This document shows, one piece after another, positions 28,380 to 39,714 of a stretch of 64,000 nucleotides of DNA. The notes below the pieces were generated by a model that was given only the letters and a program-made list of their open reading frames with translations, had not been told where the DNA came from and made no database searches. The position numbers and the translations under genes were made by a program. The stretch spans positions 8,132,001 to 8,196,000 of the forward strand of contig LR990056.1 of assembly GCA_905147135.1 (NCBI GenBank), given 5' to 3'. Within the stretch, counting starts at the first letter, position 1; each line of letters starts with the position of its first letter. Source of the stretch: Blastobasis lacticolella. Lineage: Eukaryota > Arthropoda > Insecta > Lepidoptera > Blastobasidae.

Positions 28380-28652
28380 TTATGTATTCACATGTTCTAA
28401 CATTTCCGGCAACGCATTATAGGCTACCATATTGCCGAAGCAACCTTTGGGTTCTTTCTTCGTCACTATCGCAACGATTTCTTCTTCCGGGGGAGGAGGG
28501 GGGAATTCGGTTGTCTCCGCCACCCCTGGTATGTCATCTACACTTAATACTACTTCCCTATTGTCAATTTCAATTCTATTACGTTCTACACTACTATCTT
28601 CCATGATACTATACAAATTTTCAGACTTACTCTTATTGTTAAACATTTGTCA
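28380..28652 (-). CDS. in-frame extension of the K2P channel beyond UGA (readthrough candidate, 89 further codons)
   Basis: After TGA (28652-28650, next base C) the same frame stays open for 89 codons to TAA (28382-28380). It starts with Gln, then MFNNKSKSENLYSIMEDS. It includes REVVLSVDDIPGV, the acidic-flanked proline motif TEFPPPPPEEE and TKKEPKGCFGN, and ends LPEMLEHVNT. The composition is protein-like and not AT-random. EFPPPP followed by an acidic run fits the class-1 ligand consensus of Ena/VASP EVH1 domains. Readthrough would give a 601-residue channel with a ~90-residue cytosolic tail. Alternatives are a nonsense allele, an assembly error, or untranslated sequence with chance openness. 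Confidence 0.5.
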
Positions 28653-29458
28653 GGAATTCATGTAGAAAGGATCGATAGTGTTGACTTCATCATTCACTAT
28701 ATTGCTCTTTTGTGACCACTCTTTTTGCTGGTGCTTTATCCTATATATAATTTCGTCGTGTATTACACCGAAACACATAGCTGTTAATGCTAAGCCTGTC
28801 AGTGTATACCCCGAACAAAACCATAGGACAGTGGAATTGATCGTGTAATATCTTACACCGTGCAATGTGGTATAACTCATACCTGGGATTATACTACCAA
28901 AACCAATAGTACTTAATGCCATAAAACAAAAGTAGAAACCATCAACTATACTCAAATTGTCTAATTTGTAAAGAACTATCGCTCCTATGGTAATGTAAAT
29001 AAAAATTGCAGCAAGACACAGCAAAACTGGTGCAAGAATGCTAAGTCCGTGCATAGATAACTTTGAATCTGTATCAGGCCAGCTTATAATATCATCCTTG
29101 GCAGTGCTTGTAGTCGGCCTCTCTGATATGGATAGGTCTTTTTGACTGTCCGGTTTTAGAACATAACATTCCTCTGTGGGAGTTTTACTCGTATTTTGAC
29201 TGTTTATCATTTCTTCTTGTTGTCTCTTTAATTTCATTCTTCTTTCCTTCTCTGCCATGCGCCGTTCGTCGTAGCAGCAATAACCACAATTAGAACAGAG
29301 ACAACAGCATAATGCTCTGCTGAAGACGCTGCGTGCCATCTTTGAAAGCAAGGACCCAACACTAGACAAATACACAAGTGTTAATGGTATGCCAAATAAG
29401 GCATACAGGATGGTTATACCTTTGCCTAATATAGTCCTTGGTGCGATGTTGCCATAAC
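28650..29458 (-). CDS. K2P channel gene, coding exon 2 to the UGA
   Basis: Completes the GYG filter and TM2, the intracellular loop, TM3, the second pore (GFG), TM4 and a short C-terminal tail. Ends at TGA (28652-28650). Confidence 0.9.
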
Positions 29459-30621
29459 CTGAAAATAATAAATGATTTGAAATATTATGTTTACCATGTA
29501 AAGAGAAATATTATCGTATCGAGTATTAGATTTAGAGCATCGATCGCCCCGGGTTCGAATCTCAATTCCACCATGTAACAATGACTATTTTCTGAGTTAT
29601 GTACATTAATTGAACACAAACCGATGCTCTAACGGCGACGGAATACATCGTGATGAAACATGCACATTCAGGCGACTGAATGTCTAATAATTATCCAATC
29701 TGGTCAGGTTCTCCTATTAACAAGGTCACGGAGGTCAGACGGCAGCCGCTCCTCTGTAATTACCTGATCTGTCAAATCCTGGAAAATAGTCATGGCGGAC
29801 CCCGGGCCCTCGCGTACGAGAGCACAACCAGGACATGAGCGTCAAAATAATTATATTATCGTACCTAGCAAGTAACATTACTTAATTTCCTTACCTATCG
29901 TGGTTAAAACGGTCAGCGAGTAAAAAAATGCGAGTGCCAAATTCCATTCGTGCTCCTCATAATGGTTAGAGACGTCGCTCCCAGTGAATTCTCCAAGTGC
30001 CATCTCCCTGTAACTGACTCCGTAATGCGACGCCATTTCGGTAGTCACCCTTTGCACCAACTCATTCTGGAATTTAAGTATCTCCTGTGCAGCCAACCGA
30101 GTCCAATTCTCTCTGTACAAAATATTAAGCGAAACAGTTATCTCCCATATATTTTCCACTGCTCTGCTCCTCGCGTCCCAAAAATAGTTGGCAGACAGTG
30201 TTAAGTTTCCATAGTCGTAATCATCGTCCGTCTCCTTCTTGCTAGTACTGTTATCCTTGTTCGTGATTTTCTGTCTGTCTGGCAATATACGGGGCCTCAC
30301 AGGCATTTCTGTGCCGCCTTCGATAGCTAAGAATATGAATGAACCCAAAAACGTGTACGCCAATAATATGGAAAATATCACAACATTGGTTAGGGAACTA
30401 ACAATGAATTGTTTTCTCCTGTACTTGGTAGTTTTAAAACAAAAGCAGCAAACAATTTTCTGACGGGAAGTTTGCACCCTCTTTCGGCTATTAGATACCA
30501 TCGAATCGACATCTTGGCATCTGTCCAAAGGGATACCGCCATTTAGTGTAGGTTTCGCCAATGTATATTGTTCAAATCGGCTGATCGCTTCTTTATCCAA
30601 TACTACATGATCTACGTCCAT
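28650..30621 (-). CDS. two-pore-domain potassium (K2P) channel, 2 coding exons, 511 aa to the first stop
   Basis: Exons 30621-29895 and 29458-28650 join (727+809 = 1536 nt) to 511 codons plus UGA. Donor GTAAGG; acceptor TATTATTTTCAG. TM1 is ~77-100 (VVIFSILLAYTFLGSFIFL). A long extracellular cap has N-glycosylation sequons (NLT, NWT). P1 has TIGYGN (241-246), with the intron inside the first filter Gly codon. TM2 is ~258-280. A cytosolic loop carries a Cys cluster (ALCCCLCSNCGYCC) and basic residues. TM3 is ~383-406, P2 TIGFG (426-430), TM4 ~451-475, then a short tail ending DPFYMNS. The protein would be a plasma-membrane leak K+ channel acting as a dimer. It starts at ATG 30621 (AAAATGG); the GTG upstream is not a start. 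The paralogue is not assigned. Confidence 0.92.
29535..29850 (+). repeat. SINE family 1 copy inside the K2P intron
   Basis: Begins at the B-box side (CCCCGGGTTCGAATCTCAAT) and runs through GAGTTATGTACATTAATTG, CATCGTGATGAAACATGCAC and GGTCACGGAGGTCAGACGGC to GACATGAGCGTCAAAATAAT. It occupies most of the 436-bp intron (29459-29894), antisense to the channel gene. Confidence 0.78.
29895..30621 (-). CDS. K2P channel gene, coding exon 1
   Basis: Encodes residues 1-242: cytosolic N-terminus, TM1, extracellular cap and first pore helix up to LTVLTTI. Ends in the first base of the filter Gly codon. Confidence 0.9.
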
Positions 30622-30688
30622 TTTCACGTGCACTCGTTACGTATTACCTTCATTTAAAGACGTCATTATCCCTTCGTCGCTGTATTAT
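30622..30688 (-). promoter_or_regulatory. 5' UTR segment of the K2P gene with a 10-codon uORF and upstream splice acceptor
   Basis: On the minus strand, TTTCATTGTTACAG ends at 30689, a good 3' splice site, so the 5' UTR probably continues in an upstream non-coding exon. From 30666 an ATG opens MTSLNEGNT and stops with TAA at 30637, 15 nt before the main ATG. Such uORFs often lower translation of the main frame; this is inference. Confidence 0.4.
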
Positions 30689-30769
30689 CTGTAACAATGA
30701 AAGAAATTTCGTTAGAACTATGGTGAGCAATTTTTTTTCTCCACTTAAGTGGAATCATTTTTCAAAGTC

Positions 30770-31555
30770 CTGCTCGGTGAAGGAGAATGAGTGACAAATG
30801 AGGTAGTGTGATGTAGGGAAAATGATTAATGTTCGGTTATAATATTTTTCAGGGTCTATGAATATTGTTACACAAGTATAGGTTTTGTTGATTTCAATAT
30901 AATACGAGTCCCCATTTTCAATAACATTAATAAACAAGTGGAAGGCGTTGGTCAATTTTAAGCACGAGGCGCTAAAAGTGAGCGCGTGATACTGTCCAAT
31001 GCGCAATTAAAAATGCTTTACGAGTGCCATACGATATTTATTTTTTCAATACGCTTGTGAAGAAAACCATATCATCACAAAACACAACAACATGTAGACA
31101 TGTATGTTGCAAATTGAAATTGAATTATTTTTACAGGAACGTGTAATCAAATGCTCAAACTGCCAACTAAGAACAAGTTAAGACTGTTATGTACGATGAA
31201 TTATCTTTATGTGTATTATACATAACACATAAGTATACACATAAATATAATACAGTTGGAATACCTAAATATATAAAAAATAGTTACGCCTCTTTTGCAT
31301 AAAGTAGACAGTTACAACGTTGCAAGTATAAATAATAATAATGGATAGTATTTTTTTACATTGAAACAAATATTATATCAATGTAATTCCAATTTATTTA
31401 TTTTTAGACGAAAACCTCTTTACTCTAAGCAAAAATTCGTAATGGTTATGTTTACAAGTTCAGGGATTATCTGATTTAATCCTTTGTTGAGACGTTATAA
31501 TAAAATATTTGTATCTATAAGATCTGTGAGTCTGAGATAAAAGGGTCTGAGATGT
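30770..31555. other. upstream intron/flank of the K2P gene; no coding feature
   Basis: AT-rich with short palindromic stretches (ATGTGTATTATACATAACACAT at 31210-31235). No exon with splice signals and recognisable protein was found. Confidence 0.4.
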
Positions 31556-31559
31556 TACA

Positions 31560-31680
31560 ATACAATATAATAACAGTTTATTGCATACCGAAGAACATGT
31601 ACATGAAGAAAATACAAGAAGACACAAGTACAAAGGGCGGTGTTATCACTAATGTTATCTCTTCCAGACCACCTTGGTAT
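31560..31680 (-). repeat. LINE/SINE 3'-end repeat (GGCCGCCTTTG…GCAATAAA family), inverted copy
   Basis: On the minus strand TGGTCTGGAAGAGAT, ACACCGCCCTTTGTAC and ATGCAATAAACTGTTATT resemble the ends at 35395, 43160 and 44295. Confidence 0.5.
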
Positions 31681-31839
31681 TGAGAGAGAACTTCAAAATT
31701 GAGATGGATACAGGTAGTTAGTGCGCACTTAAACTTATGATTTTTTTATGGATTACTAATTAATCTACATACGTAATATAAAAATTCATAAATGGGCACC
31801 CCAATCTAAAATACCAAACCATATCACACATAAATAATT

Positions 31840-31960
31840 AATCACCCATAGGAAGCCAAATAAGATTAAAGTTAAGTAAACTTTATTTTTAAAAGTGAAT
31901 AAGGATTCCGCGCATCTTATATCTCGAGGAAGTGCATTCCAGAGCCTTACTTTACTTTAT
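31840..31960 (-). mobile_element. LINE reverse-transcriptase C-terminal fragment
   Basis: Minus-strand reading RLWNALPRDIRCAESLFTF then KNKVYLTLI is the WN-LP-IR-SL-FK C-terminal pattern of LINE reverse transcriptases. Confidence 0.55.
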
Positions 31961-31964
31961 TTAT

Positions 31965-33340
31965 CATGTTTTTAAAAAGCGGATTAGACAGTATGATTTG
32001 CCGATGAATAGTATTATGAAATATCTTTTCTTAATGGGCTAAACAAATGACACATCAACACAAGAACAGTTATTCTTACATAATATCTCAGAATATTAGA
32101 TCCTCGAATGGAATATTGTCCCATCTTTATCCTGTTTACAATTTCACAAACAAACAAGTACCGTGAAATTGATATCGAAGGTGATTCTCGGAATTTGCTT
32201 TCTTCTTTACATTGAATGGAAGTTATGTCGACAAGGAAAACAAACACAAACAACCTTACGTAACATTTCAAAACACTCCAATTCATGAAACTACAACTTG
32301 CCAATCAATTGCATGGTTGAGAAAAAAATAATAGGAGTCCTGAAGGAAAGCGAATCCGAAAAACATTACTCAATATTATCTAACGATATTCTTTTTTGCA
32401 ATAAAGAATATCCGCTAATACGAATATGCGATTCCAATGCGTAAAAGGTTCTCGAAAGTAGATGGATTGTTTTTCTACGATTTTCGTTTATTGATTCCCT
32501 GGGCTTTCATCGAGGTAAGGTGTTGGATATAAATTTGAAATATTTGTTTACAATTTTTTTTTCATTCCGCTCACGTACGAACGGTTCGATTTCTCCCAAA
32601 GAGCGGGAATGTTGGTAACGTGTCATGAATAAAAATATGTATATTTCAGGGACTTGTCGCTACAAATTGAAAAAATTACCAAGCCAAGCCATATTTAAAA
32701 TCTTGTTTGCCGAAAATAGGAAGGAACTAAATTTAGATTTTCTTAACCGAATGATGAAACATCAATCAATTTGAGGTCTGACGGAATAAAAAAATCGTCT
32801 AGGTTTGAGCCTTTTGTAAGAGTAAAATTTCACATAATGACTAGTGATTTAGCTAGGAGACTCCTCAATCAGTACTTTGGTAAATTCCAAATGGAAGTGG
32901 ATCTTCGTGTTTCGGTTTATTTTCTCATCCCAATTATAGTAATTTAAAACACACGAAATCTTATAAACATTTATTATTTATTTGATGTAGTCTTAGAAAT
33001 AGTTTAAAGTAAGCTGATAGTTTTGACATAGTAGGTATACGTCGTCACAAAAAATTAATATAACTAAGAATCAAGCCATCACAAAAATACAGAATCGATA
33101 CCTAAAATGGGTTTCAAACTTACTATATAATATTATAATTTTTATTATACTCTTGAATAGGTACTGAGGTAATCGTTTTATACAATTTTCTAAATTTTTG
33201 TAGGTAATGAATATGTTTTAGTTATAATATGATACATTATTGGACCAGTCAATAACGTCCAACATTTCTGCTCCACTTAAGACATTGCCGTCGTCATCGC
33301 TTTTGATTTTTTTGATTTTTTCTTTATTTGACTAGCCAGG
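31965..33340. other. non-coding stretch; nothing recognised
   Basis: AT-rich, with open frames of under 100 codons that lack motifs. No tRNA, repeat family or splice-supported exon seen. Confidence 0.4.
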
Positions 33341-33344
33341 CATT

Positions 33345-33480
33345 TGACCGCCACCTCACCTGGTGGTAAGTGACGATGCGGCCGATGATGGAGCATGCCT
33401 GTCTAGGAACAGCCTATTCACACTAGCCTTTAAGGCATCCAGATTATATTGATCAGGGAACACACTCGCATTCTACGTAC
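33345..33480 (-). mobile_element. LINE 3'-end fragment (TTTGACCGCC family)
   Basis: CATTTGACCGCCACCTCACC, GTGACGATGCGGCCGATGAT, GGCATCCAGATTATATTGAT and CAGGGAACACACTCGCA match 4797-4930 in the same orientation. Confidence 0.7.
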
Positions 33481-33824
33481 CAATCCTGTAAATGTACCAA
33501 GGTATACTTTACCTACCGATGTTTCTCTGGAAGCTATGTGACGCGAGTGATAAGTAAATAAGGTAATAAGAGGACCCTTCTCAAGGGTTCGACAGCGGTA
33601 GGAAGGCACATAATCTAACATGGAACATCAACACGACCCACTCCAAGATAAAATATCAGCCACGATATTCACAAATACAGGATGCAGCAAGTTCACAGTT
33701 GATTTGAAACGATTAAAATTGGGAATTTGGAATTTGTATTACATAGGCACAGGAGGAAGGACTGCCTGAAGAACTCTACGGCTAATCCAGCATATCTTGA
33801 AGTTATCGACCTTTGTTTCGACCT

Positions 33825-34000
33825 TTATATTGCGTACGGCTAAGGCATGGAACACGTTGCATGCTAGTGTGTTCTCTGATTATTATAATCTGGACGCCTT
33901 CAAGGCTATTTCTAGACAGGCATGCTCCATCTTCAGCCGCATCATTACTTACCAACAAGTGATATAGCGGTCAAATGCTGGTCTTGTCTGTTATAAAAAA
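33825..34000 (+). mobile_element. same LINE 3' end, opposite orientation
   Basis: Plus-strand reading RTAKAWNTLHASVFSDYYNLD then AFKAI, followed by GGCATGCTCCATCTTCAGCC and the CAAATGCTGGTCTTGTCTG end. It forms an inverted pair with 33345-33480, about 350 bp apart. Confidence 0.65.
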
Positions 34001-34104
34001 TTCAAATTGCGTGTGAATATGATTCTATGATACTAGATAGTAGTTTGAAATATCAATCGAAACCTTTTAATTTTAAAGCCATATCGACTTATCGATAATT
34101 TAAA

Positions 34105-34315
34105 CATCATCATCACAGCCCATAACAAATAACCGCAGGACTTAGTCTCTCCCACGAAAGAGAGGGTTATTGGTATAATCTCCACGCTTGGCAGATAGTT
34201 TGCAGATCGTAGTGTTATAAATATATGATAATAGAAAGCACTGCTGCCCATTTTCCAGCCTACGGAGACTCTAGATAGTTTACTTCGAAAACATTAGCCG
34301 GATACCACACTGCCA
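34105..34315 (-). repeat. CCCCTTACACTCGTGG-family repeat, inverted copy
   Basis: The reverse complement contains GTGGTATCCGGCTAATG, GTAGGCTGGAAAATGGGCAG and GAGACTAAGTCCTGCGG, as in 20490-20755. Confidence 0.55.
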
Positions 34316-35079
34316 ACATTTCAATATATCAAAGTATAAAACCTGATAATTTATCTTTATAAGATTACGAACTTACGTACACGACGTAATTTCGAAATTT
34401 CATGTAACCATATTTCTATATCTTTGAAATTTATTTCTTTAACTTTAAAGCTCTGGCAAGACGTGAATTTCTTCGATCACAAAATCGGTCCCGTACCAAG
34501 CAGAAAGTAACATCCCTTTGTCAACTTTGCGTAATAAAACAACCTTATGTAGATATACAATTTGTTCGCAGAAGTTATATATAAGGGCTACAAAGTGAGC
34601 GAACGTGATGTCGTTGTTAGTACACAGGAAATAAACAATTTTATCAGGGTACGTGTGCGGATATAACTGGAGCAACGTATGGATAAGCCTTCTTTTATCG
34701 TAAAAGAGTGTCTTTAAATGGAGGAAAAGCCAACAAATACAAGTGACGATGAAGATTATGGATCATGCTGACGCTGGGAACGAAGTTTTATATGAAGCGG
34801 CCTAGGCTCAAGGATTGAGTGAATAGGCTCATGTTGAATGTTTGCGGAAAAGAGTAGTACGGAAATACCTTCAAGACTTTACAAACCTGAGCATTATCAT
34901 ATCATCCTATCATTTTGATGCTTTATTTAATATTATTATTTAATACGTAAAAATATGCAATAGTAGTTACATTAAAGTCGATCTGACAAACAACTGCGCT
35001 GCTTGAAATCTTATTCTCTAATACGCATCGCGAGTCTTTTTACGGCGCATGAGCAAGATGTGGAATGATCATCCCAACA

Positions 35080-35225
35080 AAGTCTTTCCTTTGTACTACG
35101 ATTTGGGATTCTTCAAAAGGCATGAATCAGGGGCTTCCGAAGTCGGCACCGCACTAGTTTGCCTTAGATTGTAAACGTCCTGGTGGATAGTTGCCACTTT
35201 TCTTCGGGTGGACTCTCTGTCTGGT
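35080..35225 (+). repeat. TTCTTCAAAAGGCATG-family repeat, copy 2
   Basis: Pairs with 17625-17775 (GGGATTCTTCAAAAGGCATG, GTCGGCACCGCACTAG, GTTGCCACTTTTCTTCGGG). Confidence 0.45.
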
Positions 35226-35394
35226 GCAGACAGAGAATGAAGAAGATAGAGGACAAATGTCCGGTTATGCCAAACATGCATGGCGAAAGAGGCCGGATCA
35301 AGAAGCGACGTCTTGACGTCATTTAGGAGGGAAACGGACATAATGTAAGGACGTTACCAAGGAAGCCGAACAATGAGCGACGACAAAGAACAGT

Positions 35395-35535
35395 ATGCAA
35401 GAAAGGTTGCCTGGTAGAGATCGCTTACAGCTATAAGGCCGCCTTTGCCCACAACTAGTTATGGTTTTTTGTCGGAACTTTTTAAATTATTCTTGTGTGA
35501 GCAATAAAGAATTTATCTATCTATCTATCTATCAA
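35395..35535 (+). repeat. 3'-end repeat with AATAAA and (TATC)n tail
   Basis: AAGGTTGCCTGGTAGAGATCG, TAAGGCCGCCTTTGCCC, GAGCAATAAAGAATT and then (TATC)n at 35516-35534. Same family as 43160 and 44295; probably the 3' terminus of a LINE or its SINE partner. Confidence 0.65.
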
Positions 35536-36341
35536 GAAGGTACACCCCGGGTGCTCGCGGACCGCGCACATCCTGGACATCCTGGACGTCAGAATGATGA
35601 CGATGATGACGATGAGTGCAGAGGAGTGCCACAATTTAGACGTAATATCAACTCCACGTGAATGAAAAAAGTCCTTTGTTAACTACTGGGCCAAATGGAC
35701 AAATGGCAAGGGTTATACAGAATTCTCAGTCATAAAAGTCATGGCAAAAGTTACCTACTTAGGTAAACTACATTTCAATAACACTACAGTTACACACAAT
35801 GTAAAGAAACTAAATGCATGAATTGTAGTAATTAATCATTGTTTAATTAATTACAAAAGCATACGAGAGTTCGTGTAAAATCTGTAATTATTGAATAATT
35901 GTGACCAAGGTGAGTCCTTCGTTTACTTTTTGTCAAACTTTGATTGACATGTTGTAATCGCATAAAACTTACGTACTTTCAGAATTGTTAATTTATTTAA
36001 GCGTATACAAGCAATTATAAGGTTGTGTACCTCCGCGAATGGCTCGCCGTGGTTATCACAGTCCATTGGGTTTACATTAACACAATACATTTAATTGAAT
36101 GGATTTTTGCACTGTCCATCGTACGCTCGACGAGAGTTTATTGTGCCTGTTAACGATTTATACCGGACGCTGCTGTTTTCAACAATTACGATTTTCTGTT
36201 AAGCTGTCAGAATTAATGTACTACTAAATGAAAAATTGCGTACGAAAACCTAATTTTTATAAGTAACCCATCGACCTATAAATAAAATATGCCTGAAACC
36301 AAAATAGACGGACGCACGTCCAGATAGACAGATATCGCTAG

Positions 36342-36479
36342 ATGGATGAAGTCCTGAAAGACCTGCACGCACTAGGAATCCTCGATGGGCAAGAGATGGC
36401 GCAGTACATGGAGAGGTGGCGATCTCTGGTATCGGAGGCCAAAAACCACTTTGGGTCGCTGAGCCAGCGAAGCAAGTAG
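36342..36479 (+). pseudogene. probable LINE ORF C-terminal remnant, 45 codons
   Basis: Reads MDEVLKDLHALGILDGQEMA, then MERWRSLVSEAKNHFGSLSQ, RSK and TAG. The WRSLVSEAKNHFGSL ending looks like the C-terminus of an endonuclease/RT-type LINE polyprotein. This is recognised by pattern only. Confidence 0.4.
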
Positions 36480-36589
36480 TAGTAAAACTAAAATAGAGTT
36501 ATTCTAGTTTTGAATTTTGAGCTTTTAGTAAAGGCGTGTTCCAAAATGCTATATAAGAAACAATTAGATTAGATGTTGGACCATCGAAT

Positions 36590-36790
36590 AAACTGTCAAA
36601 TAGTCACATTGCCTACTATGATCTAATCTGGTTAGGTTTCCCTGGTAGCAAGGTCACGGACGTCAGATAACAGTCGCTCCACTATAATTACCTGATCTGC
36701 CTAATCCTGAATCATGGTCAAGGCGGACCCCGGGCCCTTGTGCTCTAGATCACAACCGGGACATTAACATCAAGATGATTATTTTATTTA
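36590..36790 (+). repeat. SINE family 1 copy, 5'-truncated
   Basis: GATCTAATCTGGTTAGGTTTC, GGTCACGGACGTCAGAT, ATTACCTGATCTGCCTAATC and the CGGGACATTAACATCAAGATG tail. Confidence 0.7.
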
Positions 36791-36794
36791 TTTT

Positions 36795-38260
36795 AGTCAC
36801 AATACCTGAGAAGATTCTTTAAGAAGAGGCCTGAATGAAGTCTGATAGTTGCTGAAAAGTCTAATAGTCATAATGATCTACGTTTAATTTTGTTGGCATT
36901 ATCCCGCTCCTACCTCTATTGGATCTACAGCAGCGACTCAAAGTAAACGTTTCATCCTGCCCGTTACCGTATGTGGATACACACCGACACTGTAAGGGTA
37001 CCTTGCTCCCTCCGCGTTAAAATGCATCATGGCACAATAACAGGCCCTCGCTGTAAACTGACGGTCATATAAGAGAGTACTAACACCATCGTAAACATAC
37101 ACGACTCACTTTATTGCCCCTACGCAAACTATTCAGCTATTATGCCGGTATAACAGGGTTAACATTGTGATACAATTTGCAATGTCGCCGTGGTGGTGCT
37201 CCTGTTTGTGGGGTCGTTGCCAGTCGGGGGAAGTGATATATTATAGCGGTGGGTATTCAGACTTACGCCAATAGTCTTATAATTAAGTAGTAGTGTTGCA
37301 AAGGGCTGTGTAGTAAGACACAAGAAAAGGGGCCTAATTCTCACGCTGTGACATCTCCAATTCGACATTTTTTCTAGCCAAATATTTCCATTAATAATGA
37401 CATTGAAATGTGTATTGCAGCCAAAGAATATTTTGTCAACTGTCATCGACAGTCGTATATTGTCGAAGATCAATTTCAGTGGCGTTTTAATACAGTTTTT
37501 TGGCTAGAGAAAAAGTCGAATATGATATGTCACAACGCGAGAATCGCCCCCAAGGATGTGCGACGTCAACAAATATGTGTTTAGAGTGGGTGGTGCTGCA
37601 GGTGGCGAGACTGTTAATATAGGTGTTAAGGCTTTCGTGGTTATTCTCTACACTTTCATCACACATATTATCGGGTTTGTTTCCACGTTTAGAATTTCGC
37701 CTCGATATTTCGACGCACTTGGATAAGAAGAATAAGAGTGGACTACTTGATAACACATGCAACTGCGTTGAAATAACGAGGTAAAAACAATTCTAACCGT
37801 GGCAATATGTGTAATGTGACAATTAATATTCGTCGCCCTAACTCCAGAAAGGGGAAAGGGGAGAGTATATGCAAATGGGATTTATAATGAACCTGTAGTA
37901 AGTCAAGCAGTGAAAGTGTGGAAAGGAGCCACTGGACGCACGACCCGTGCTTCTGTCTGATATGGTCCATATGACCGATAGGTCAATAAGATCATAGGTG
38001 GAATTATGGCAGACCAGCTAGCCAAAAATATGGCCAGACGCGTTTTGTGTAGAGCATTTTCAAATCTGCGAAATTCAACTCTCCCCTACCAAGCGTAAAG
38101 ATTGGCAAAACGCTCCAGTAATCTGGAGGAGGTTTAATTGTAACAATGTAATATGACGGTTGATGATGATTCAGACTTGCGTCGGGTAATAGAGATCGAT
38201 CTGAATAATGAAATTGGAGGGACTTTAGAACTCCACCAATTCTTACTTTAGATATATTTG
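36795..38260. other. non-coding stretch; nothing recognised
   Basis: Mixed-composition sequence with short open frames lacking motifs. No repeat family identified by eye. Confidence 0.35.
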
Positions 38261-38269
38261 TAATTCTAC

Positions 38270-38720
38270 TTTTCATTTAATTAATAATCCCATATTAAAC
38301 ATCACGTCTTCCAATTTATCATCATTATCATTATCATCCGAGCGGTTAATCCCGGCTGCTGCCGGGGTCCGCTTTTTTGCTTTATTTACTCCACTTTGTC
38401 CGATCTTAGGTATCCTCACGTCGCAACCCTCGGCTCTCGTGTCCGACTTGGCGACATCAATCCATCGTTTATTAGGTCTACCGCGGGACGCCATTCCTGA
38501 TACAGGCAGGTTCAGGCACCTATTTCCCACGTATCCCTGGTGCTTACGCAATACGTGACCAAACCAGCGCAGCTGTGCCTCTTCGATCTTATCCAAGGCT
38601 GCCACGGATGTACTCGTTACGCACTCGATCAAGTCGCGTAAAGCCACACATCCACCGCAGCATTTTTATTTCGTTGGCGTAGAGTTCGCGGACGTGCTTC
38701 GTCAGTGCCGGCTAGGTTTC
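38270..38720 (-). mobile_element. RTE/BovB-like LINE C-terminal fragment
   Basis: Minus-strand reading: EEAQLRWFGHVLRKHQGYVG, RGRPNKRWIDVAKSDTRA, then TPAAAGINRSDDNDNDDK. LRWFGHVLR, RGRPNKRWID and a Asn/Asp-coding (GATAAT)n end are the standard C-terminus and tail of this group. 5'-truncated near 38720. Confidence 0.7.
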
Positions 38721-39714
38721 GCAGCCGTTTTATTTCAAGTAAAATGATAAAAAGTAACTCATTTGGCCTCAAAGTTTAATGTCATAAGAAGTCATATCAA
38801 CACAGAAGTGATTCGTTTTGACGTATAATAAGAACTTGTTTATTTGACATTCAGTCACCTCGCATTAGCAATTTATAGAGCTGCCAACTGCGCAATCTCA
38901 CGACAAACACCGGCTCTCGTAAGGAAATATTTCATTCATAACGCAATATAGGAAGGGAAGGTGCAGCGCTGCCATTGGGCCCCGCCATAAATCGCCTGCC
39001 CGAGGTAGGTGCATGTTGCGAACTTTTATTGCCACTAAACTTGTGCGAGATATCCTGAATGTGAAAAATGAATTTGCTCACTTACAGTGTTGCCGGCGAT
39101 CGACTCCATTTTACAGCGTAATTCGTCTGATGAAAGAATTACTTAACAGGAAATTGGAGATAGAATGCATTAGAACGATAACTTTCCTATTGACTTTACA
39201 GAATGTGCAGCTACTGAACATGCTAGGCGATTCGCTATTTTAATTTAAATAGCGAATTGAAGATAAGAATCACTTTGTCTATCTCATGATAAAACGAACG
39301 AACCAAAAGTAGTTATAACAGAGGAAACACACCCAAGCTGTTGGAATGATATTAACGTAGCCTACTATAATAAAGCTTTGCATAACTTCTTCCCAAAAAC
39401 CCACATTTCAATTAAATTTAGTAGAACAGCCGAACACTAAAGGCATTTCAGGTGGAAACTTTACGATTTTTCGCTTCTAAACGTTAAAAAGATATATTTT
39501 GAAACGATATCGCACTACAAACTTGCGCAGGTTTTATGTCCCATTCGACAGACAAAGTTACAGAATCATCTATGAATGAAGATTTAATCTGGAGCTCTAG
39601 TGCTATTGTCAAGAATGGTGTGAGATTTTTCGCATGCACTAGAGGTATGCTTGCTGTATGCTTAATGCGGGTAACTGTACTCTTAAAATAATTAATGCAG
39701 GGTTGCCATCCTAA

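Noticed and set aside
30622..30633. upstream GTG start for the K2P channel (four extra residues)
   Set aside because: GTG initiation is not expected for a nuclear insect gene. The ATG at 30621 has a good context.
35510..35535. CRISPR-like or satellite array
   Set aside because: These are simple tetranucleotide tails ((TATC)n, (TTAC)n) of retroelement 3' ends; there are no spacers.
39013..39243. 76-codon plus-strand open frame
   Set aside because: No recognisable protein and no splice signals matching a gene model.
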